Assembly: GCF_017356265.1 (NCBI RefSeq)
Contig: NZ_JAFNAW010000003.1
Coordinates: forward strand, 1-64,000
Direction of reading: 5' to 3'
DNA: 64,000 bases
Source of the DNA: Paracoccus fontiphilus
Lineage (GTDB): Bacteria > Pseudomonadota > Alphaproteobacteria > Rhodobacterales > Rhodobacteraceae
A model generated the notes under the pieces. It was not told the DNA's origin. It worked only from the letters and a program-made list of their open reading frames with translations, and searched no databases. Positions 59,052-64,000 of the stretch are shown here, piece after piece; position 1 is the stretch's first letter; every line of letters begins with the position of its first letter. The position numbers and the translations under genes are program-made.

Positions 59052-59726
59052 CTATTCTGCTTTTTCGGAAAGCCGTGCGGCGACAAGCTCCTGCAGCCGC
59101 CACAGGTTCCCATCATGAATGCCAAGCGCCTCAAGGTGCGAGACCGTGTTGTGGAGGTATTCAGCACATGAGCCCCAGTGCCCAGCGGCCGCGGCCAGCG
59201 TGTCGGCAACCTGCTCCGGTGCAAGTCCGCCCGAGTAGAAGGCGCTGCCTTGATCCACCACAAAGCCCAGCACCCGCATCGGGCCTTCTTCGCTGCGCGC
59301 CGACAACCAACGTGGGGGAGTGCTCGGCGGGCGGACAACGAGCTCGCGCCGGAAGAGCGCATGGAGCGTGGCCTCCGCCTGTTCCGCCGGAACTCGGAAT
59401 GCCATGCCATCGCACTGCCCGCCGCGATTGAGGGCCATCATCAGGCCAGGATGATCGCGTGTGCCACGGAAGCGTGCGACACGGATGCAGAACGAACGAT
59501 GCCAGCCACGCACCGTTGCCGAACGACTCTCAACAAAGTCGAAAGCGGGCTTCCAAAGCAGCGAGCCGTAGCCGAAGATCCAGAGATCCCCTGGGGGACC
59601 ATCGGCCAGAACCTTGTGGACGATTTCCGCATAGTCCTCGTCAGTCAGGTAGATCGCACCAGGACTGGGACCTGCATCCTCCACCAACCTGGCCGCCCGA
59701 GCCAAGAGTTCTTCCGTGAGCGCCAT
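59052..59726 (-). CDS. ChaC-like gamma-glutamylcyclotransferase
   Basis: 224 residues from MALTEELLARAARLVEDAGP (59726). LWIFGYGSLLWKPAFDF is the substrate-binding GYGSL loop, followed by VRGWHRSFCI and GTRDHPGLMMAL. The enzyme class cleaves glutathione or gamma-glutamyl peptides to 5-oxoproline. Cytoplasmic, single gene. The catalytic Glu of the family is probably the one in RRELVVRPPS; not proved here. Confidence 0.85.
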   Translation of the reverse strand: MALTEELLARAARLVEDAGPSPGAIYLTDEDYAEIVHKVLADGPPGDLWIFGYGSLLWKPAFDFVESRSATVRGWHRSFCIRVARFRGTRDHPGLMMALNRGGQCDGMAFRVPAEQAEATLHALFRRELVVRPPSTPPRWLSARSEEGPMRVLGFVVDQGSAFYSGGLAPEQVADTLAAAAGHWGSCAEYLHNTVSHLEALGIHDGNLWRLQELVAARLSEKAE

Positions 59727-59839
59727 CGGCCGCCGTAAAGGGGACGGTCCGGATCTAGGCATTGCCGGTCACCCGCTTTTCTGGATTGCCGTCATCATAG
59801 CACGCGACAGGCGTCCACACCATCTGAACGAAGGTTGTC

Positions 59840-60330
59840 CGTGAGCGACTTCAGTAAGAAAAATCATCACCAGAAGCGAGTAAGCTTCCTTAGTTTTCCT
59901 TACCGAGTAGATTTACTAAAATCGGCAGGTTCTGCAACGAACGCGAGGGCCTGCAGCCTAGGGCAAGAAAACCTCCCTTTTCTTACCGTGCTCTTTTCGC
60001 CTGACAGCCCCCGCCCGCCCGCAATCCCGTTTGGCGGGGCTTCTCTTCTCCCTTTTTGCGAACCTGCGCGCCGGAACGCGACTAGGCAGATTTCTGCTTA
60101 TCTTTTAGGCTTTCAAAAACCCAGATAAAAAGTGTAATAATATTAGAGCACTGCTTGCAAGCCGCGAGCAGGCAAAAATTACTTCTAATTGATTTAGTAA
60201 AAATACCACAACCTGAGATAATCCTCGGCGCTATGACATGCCGGGATATTGTCCATGCGCAGCTTGCCAAACTTTCCCGACACCTCCTAATCTTTCACCT
60301 GCTCCATTCCACCACGCGGAGCAGTAATGA
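59840..60330. other. 490-bp AT-rich region with GTAAG repeats
   Basis: Copies of GTAAG(G)AAAA occur on the plus strand at 59854 and in part at 59880, and inverted at 59894-59904 (TTTTCCTTACC) and 59978-59987 (TTTTCTTACC). The downstream part (60090-60230) is strongly AT-rich. A weak promoter-like TTAGTA-N17-GATAAT lies near 60193-60221. It may hold a promoter for a short RNA ended by the hairpin at 60335, or an old origin or operator. Confidence 0.4.
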
Positions 60331-60334
60331 GTGC

Positions 60335-60360
60335 GCCCCGCCATGCCCGGCGGGGCTTTT
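60335..60360 (+). terminator. Rho-independent terminator (plus strand)
   Basis: A perfect 8-bp stem GCCCCGCC (60335-60342)/GGCGGGGC (60349-60356), loop ATGCCC, then TTTT. Oriented for plus-strand transcription although no plus-strand gene is recognised before it. Confidence 0.7.
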
Positions 60361-60367
60361 CATGCCC

Positions 60368-60649
60368 TCAGATTCCTTCACGCTTTGCATCAACGCTGAC
60401 CGGACCTGCGCCTGCCGTTGCGAGAGACAGGAACACAAAGCTGAACAGGATCGCTGCGACGCCGCCGTTCTGGGCGGGATAGAAGCCCTGCGGAGCGTGG
60501 GCGAGGAAATAGGCGAAGGCCATCAAGCCCGAGAGCACGAAGGCCGAGACGCGGGTCCAAAGGCCGATCAGGACCAGAAAGCCCAGGGTGAGTTCCAGCA
60601 CACCCGCGATCCAGGCAGGCGGCAACATGCTCGACTTGGACGACGCCAA
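60368..60649 (-). pseudogene. DoxX-family protein, amino end lost
   Basis: The frame LPPAWIAGVLELTLGFLVLIGLWTRVSAF ... AYFLAHAPQGFYPAQNGGVAAILFSFVFL ends as DoxX membrane proteins do. The first membrane span and its lead sequence are missing; the frame starts in unrelated codons (MASSKSS). About two thirds of a normal DoxX remain. Confidence 0.75.
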
Positions 60650-60661
60650 GTCAGGTTCTGC

Positions 60662-60802
60662 TCAATGGTGGAAACCCGCGCATAGCGGATCTTCATGGCC
60701 GAGGGCAATTGTCGGTACCATCAACACATTCACCCGGTCGACCAGTTTCAGCCGGTCGGTCTGGGCCAGGAAGCCGAACTGCCGGGCGATGCGGTCCGAC
60801 AC
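60662..60802 (-). pseudogene. HD-hydrolase amino-terminal fragment
   Basis: From GTG 60802 the frame reads VSDRIARQFGFLAQTDRLKL VDRVNVLM, the opening of YfbR/HD-hydrolase-type proteins, then becomes unrelated (VPTIALGHEDPL) before the ENSAEHSWH-type motif that should follow. Starts 4 bp after the alpha/beta hydrolase stop, so it was the next gene of that operon. The deletion joins it to the DoxX remnant. Confidence 0.6.
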
Positions 60803-60805
60803 GGT

Positions 60806-61468
60806 TCAGCGTGCGGTTTCGGTCAGGCGGCGGCGGACATAGCCCTGCACCAGATCGATCATCGGCTTCATGTGCGCCTCGTCGTCGCGGAAGAAATGGT
60901 CCGCGCCCTCGATCTCCTCGTGGGTGATGGTGATCCCCTTCTGTTCGCGCAGCTTGCGGACCAGCGTATGTGTGTCCTTGGGCGGGGCCACGCGGTCGGC
61001 GGTACCGTTCACGATCAGGCCGGACGACGGGCACGGCGCGAGGAAGCTGAAATCATACATGTTGGCGGGGGGCGCCACGCTGATGAAGCCGGTCATTTCC
61101 GGCCGGCGCATCAGCAGCTGCATCCCGATCCAGGCACCGAAGCTGAAGCCGGCGACCCAGCAATGCTTGCTGTTGGGATTCATCGCCTGCAGGTAATCCA
61201 GGGCTGATGCCGCATCCGACAATTCGCCGATCCCCTGGTCGAACTCGCCCTGGCTGCGCCCCACCCCGCGAAAGTTGAAGCGCATCACGGTGAAGCCCAG
61301 CTTGTGGAACGCGTAATGCAGGTTATAGACGACGCGGTTGTTCATCGTCCCGCCAAATTGCGGATGGGCATGCAGAACGATGGCAAGGGGGGCGTCGGGC
61401 CTGCCCGGTTGCGGGTGATAGCGGCCCTCGAGCCGGCCTTCGGGACCGGGAAAAATCAACTCTGGCAT
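60806..61468 (-). CDS. alpha/beta hydrolase
   Basis: 220 residues from MPELIFPGPEGRLEGRYHPQ (61468, AGGAAG upstream). Nucleophile elbow GFSFGAW near residue 113, oxyanion region LHAHPQFGGTMNN, RFNFRGVGRSQG, catalytic Asp in NGTADRVAPP and His in EGADHFFRDD. Belongs to the small cytosolic hydrolases often found beside HD-domain genes in Rhodobacterales. Complete. Confidence 0.88.
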   Translation of the reverse strand: MPELIFPGPEGRLEGRYHPQPGRPDAPLAIVLHAHPQFGGTMNNRVVYNLHYAFHKLGFTVMRFNFRGVGRSQGEFDQGIGELSDAASALDYLQAMNPNSKHCWVAGFSFGAWIGMQLLMRRPEMTGFISVAPPANMYDFSFLAPCPSSGLIVNGTADRVAPPKDTHTLVRKLREQKGITITHEEIEGADHFFRDDEAHMKPMIDLVQGYVRRRLTETAR

Positions 61469-61518
61469 CGTCTTCCTTCGACATGACGGTGGTTTCTTGA
61501 CGCATCTGCGTGGCGCTC

Positions 61519-62005
61519 TCAGACCGCTATCTGAAATAGCCTGCTGGCATCTTGGTCTGTCGCTTTGCAGTACATACAGGCACAAATACGATAAAGCACA
61601 TTGTGCAGCCTCCATTCTCCTGACGCATCGAGCCGCCCCGAGGCAGCAAGAACCTGAGGAGGCGTGAAGGACTTGCCCACATTCTCGGCCGTGGCCAGAA
61701 CCTCGCTGTCATCAAAGTCAAACCGCTCATAGGCCAATGCGAGGATGAGGGGGATCTGCAGGCTGCGCAGGCGCTTCGCCACCGCGACCACCGGGTGTCC
61801 GTGCAGGTTCACATCAAGGACCGCCAGATCAGGCTGTTCACAGGCCAGGAAGCCGCAGGGCTTCACCCACGGTTCCAAAAGATCCGAGGACATTGTAACC
61901 ATTGCCTTTCAGGATTGACTGCAGATGCAGGGCAACCATGGGTTCGTCCTCAACGACAAGCACCGCGAGGCGAGTGCCATCAGCGGAGCCGCAGGGGCAG
62001 AGCAT
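61519..62005 (-). pseudogene. single-domain response regulator, frameshifted
   Basis: The first frame reads LAVLVVEDEPMVALHLQSIL then GSFGTVGEAL and ends at a stop. The continuation in another frame reads LACEQPDLAVLDVNLHGHPVV ... PLILALAYERFD ... VGKSFTPPQVLAASG. Together they form a receiver domain with acidic pocket (EDE), phospho-acceptor Asp (LDVNL) and Lys (GKSF). The frame change is near 61860. A single-base indel is the simplest cause. Confidence 0.75.
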
Positions 62006-62438
62006 TGGCGAGCGGAACACCTTCTGTCTCGGCAAAGTCTTCGAGATCTTCATGCACCTGTTCTAGAGCCTGGCTCCATACTGGTGCTACCAGCATGTCT
62101 TGGAAGGTAGAGCAACGACGCTTCTCCCCCTGCGACGTCAGTCGAAACCCATGCTCGTCTTGAGCAAGATCTCCCGCAGCTTGAAGACGCCAAATCAACG
62201 CTTCCCACCACGAGCGGGAGTCATCATCAGGAATGCAGATGCCTGCGGCAGGAACGTGTGGCAGCGCCAGAAACAAGAGACCGCACAAAACTTCCTGGTC
62301 GAACGGCCACTCAAAGAAAAGCCGAAACCGATAGACAAGATCAAGGATGTAACCAGCTGCCGGCTGATCAAGCACTTCAAGAGGATGATCCGAGAAGGAA
62401 TGAAGATCGGGACGCAATCCGGTCATCAGATCTTCCAA
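61980..62438 (-). CDS. hypothetical protein
   Basis: 152 residues, MEDLMTGLRPDLHSFSDHPL ... ANALPLRLR. Acidic, Trp-rich middle (RSWWEALIWRLQAAGDLAQD), no membrane span. Overlaps the start of the receiver gene by 26 bp, suggesting coupling. No family recognised. Confidence 0.5.
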   Translation of the reverse strand: MEDLMTGLRPDLHSFSDHPLEVLDQPAAGYILDLVYRFRLFFEWPFDQEVLCGLLFLALPHVPAAGICIPDDDSRSWWEALIWRLQAAGDLAQDEHGFRLTSQGEKRRCSTFQDMLVAPVWSQALEQVHEDLEDFAETEGVPLANALPLRLR

Positions 62439-62519
62439 TCGCGGTGCACACAGACATATTGGCCATATTAACTCGGCGTCAGGATGTACATCAAGTTCCT
62501 GTCCTCTGAGTTACACGCG

Positions 62520-62648
62520 TTCCTCGTGACATCGGTGCTGGGCATCACCGGCCTCTGGATGGCCATCCTGGCCGATACCGGTGCGACGGTTCTGGTCACG
62601 CCCAACGCCTTGCGTCTGCTGGATTTCGACCCAACAAAAGAGGCCTGA
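62520..62648 (+). pseudogene. heavy-metal P-type ATPase, 3' end only
   Basis: Reads FLVTSVLGITGLWMAILADT then GATVLV and ALRLLDFDPTKEA before the stop. This is the last membrane helix and tail of ZntA/CadA-type P1B ATPases. Nothing of the rest is present upstream, so it is a remnant. Confidence 0.75.
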
Positions 62649-62920
62649 GATGTCATCATTACCATCGGATCGCACCGTTCCCACAACGATACAGCTGGCA
62701 TGTTTTCTTGTTCCACCAGTGCTTTACATGTGAGAGGAGGAGGGCGATGGCCCGCCCTATAATACCGCTGGTTGGCGTCGGTCGTGGCCGTTCATCATCC
62801 TCAGGTTCCTTCATTGATCGTGACGGGTGCAATGCCAGATATCACCGCACTTGACGGACCTGCTGCGCCAAGATCATCTGGTGGGGAACAGGTCAGCCGT
62901 TGGCTGGCTATAGCCAAGCC
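62649..62920. other. 270 bp without a recognised gene
   Basis: GC-rich spacer between the ATPase remnant and the SDR gene. No frame, hairpin or repeat that I can support. Confidence 0.4.
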
Positions 62921-63801
62921 ATGCAACGACAACAGGACAACATCGTGGCCAAGACTGTCTTGATCACTGGCGCAGGGTCCGGCATGGGGATGGCCACTGC
63001 ACTGCAGCTGGCTCAGTCCGGTTATCGCGTCTTTGCAGGGGTGCGCGACAACTGCGCGGACCTGATGACGCAGGCGCAGGCACGTGGGGTACAGCTCACG
63101 CCGGTCCGCCTGGATGTTCAGGAGACCGGATCGGTCCGCGCAGCCGTGGCGCAGGTGATGTCGGACATAGGCCGGATCGACGTGCTGGTCAACAATGCCG
63201 GCTTTGGTCTTCTGGCGACGGTCGAAGATGGCACGGACGAAGAAATGATCTGGCAGTTCGACGTCAATGTCTTCGGCCTTCTGCGCACCACGCGCGAGGT
63301 CCTGCCGCATATGCGCAATGCCGGGGGCGGCGTCATCATCAACATTTCGTCCTTTTTGGGGCGCATGGGCCTGCCGCTTCTGACTCTTACAACGCCAGCA
63401 AATATGCGGTCGAGGGGATCACGGACTCGCTGCGCTTCGAGGTCGGACCCTTTAGCATCCGCGTGCATTCCATCCTCGCAGGGCTGTTCGGAACCAACTT
63501 CGTCAAGAAAGGTCTGGTGGCGAATGCCGCAACCACGAGCGAGGCATCGCCCTATCGCGACCTGGTCAGCCATTTCGTGCCGATCGTCGCCCAGGCGATC
63601 AATGAAGGTCCTTCGCCCGAGCCAATCGCCAAGGCGGTCCAGGCCATCATCGAGGATGAGAACAGCGACATTGCCGTCGTGGTTGGCACCGAGGCCGAGC
63701 AATTCGTCCCCTTGCGCCGAAGCCTGCCCGACAAGGACTTCGAGGCCCAGGTGATCGGGACATTCGGCCTGCCATCCGCTGAAGCTTTCCTGCCAAAATA
63801 A
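62921..63801 (+). pseudogene. short-chain dehydrogenase/reductase, frameshifted before YxxxK
   Basis: The first part (VAKTVLITGAGSGMGMATAL, VLVNNAGFGLLATV, GGGVIINISSFLGRMGLP) and the second, in another frame (YNASKYAVEGITDSLRFEVG, LAGLFGTNFVKKG ... EAFLPK), form a complete classical SDR. The frame breaks near 63386 (CTGACTCTTACAACGCC), where one base is missing just before the catalytic Tyr-x-x-x-Lys. Start may be ATG 62921 or GTG 62945. Repairing one base restores a normal protein of about 290 residues. Confidence 0.8.
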
Positions 63802-64000
63802 CAGCCTAAATGTTGCGGCAGGCTGGATAGCGTCTCACGGGGATGATCGGGACATCGCCACATCTGGGCGAAGGGATCGGTACTGCCAGGGAGCCCCGCC
63901 TGGCCCTTGTTAGCGGCACTCATGAAGAAGAACGGATCGGCTGCTTCCTGCTGATCGACAGAACGCCGCTGAAAGTAATCAAAAATTCACCCGTAAGCGG
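63802..64000. other. terminal 200 bp, nothing recognised
   Basis: No gene, repeat or hairpin that I can support up to the end of the window. Confidence 0.4.

Overview
The window is GC-rich DNA of a Rhodobacterales/Paracoccus-like alphaproteobacterium. This is judged from codon use, the insertion-sequence families (IS701, IS481, IS1380, IS256, IS1182) and families such as DUF3768, DUF982-like, DUF3606, ArdC and the large ParB-like protein. It is a mosaic of accessory blocks, typical of a plasmid, chromid or integrative element. I see no replication initiator, relaxase, rRNA or convincing tRNA. All calls come from reading the sequence; no database search was run.

Layout. (1) 1-7.3 kb: insertion sequences (frameshifted IS701 and IS481, intact IS1380) around a patatin-lipase/GntP pair and a truncated AT-rich gene. 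(2) 7.3-13.4 kb: an apparent alkyl-sulfate (SDS-type detergent) degradation operon. It has a GMC alcohol dehydrogenase, an aldehyde dehydrogenase and a secreted alkylsulfatase; its divergent AraC regulator has lost its DNA-binding half to IS1380. (3) 13.7-18.1 kb: small accessory genes, including a thermonuclease, DUF982-like and DUF3606 proteins, a VapBC pair with a degenerate toxin and a GIY-YIG protein. (4) 18.3-33.0 kb: a block of mostly minus-strand genes resembling a conjugative-plasmid leading region (ardC, ParB-like, DUF3768, small proteins). Two long repeat families (A, about 395 bp; B, about 200 bp) each occur twice. ardC is split at its HExxH codon by a 5.2-kb recombinase-in-trio (RIT) element with 84-bp inverted ends and a probable FabMG enoyl-ACP reductase passenger. 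(5) 33.1-35.8 kb: BrnTA, then an IS256 copy with 9-bp target duplication inside a umuC 3' fragment, next to an IS1182 fragment. (6) 36.0-45.1 kb: Ca/Na antiporter, an OxyR-like LysR regulator and a divergent mrpABCDEFG-usp operon. (7) 46.3-54.5 kb: a type I restriction-modification island whose hsdR 5' end is partly duplicated around a DUF3800 gene, with a probable Abi-type gene upstream. (8) 54.9-64 kb: solo integrase, HWE-type histidine kinase, serine recombinase plus HNH-like protein, ChaC-like enzyme, alpha/beta hydrolase and a run of decayed genes (DoxX, HD, receiver, P-type ATPase end, SDR).

How it fits together. The sulfatase would release a fatty alcohol that the two dehydrogenases oxidise to a fatty acid. 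A triclosan-tolerance-type enoyl reductase, if that call is right, would fit the same detergent/antiseptic-rich (wastewater) setting. Mrp and the Ca/Na antiporter handle cations. RM, Abi-like, VapBC and BrnTA form the defence/maintenance layer. Several genes are broken by single-base indels or one stop codon, so either decay or residual assembly error must be considered.
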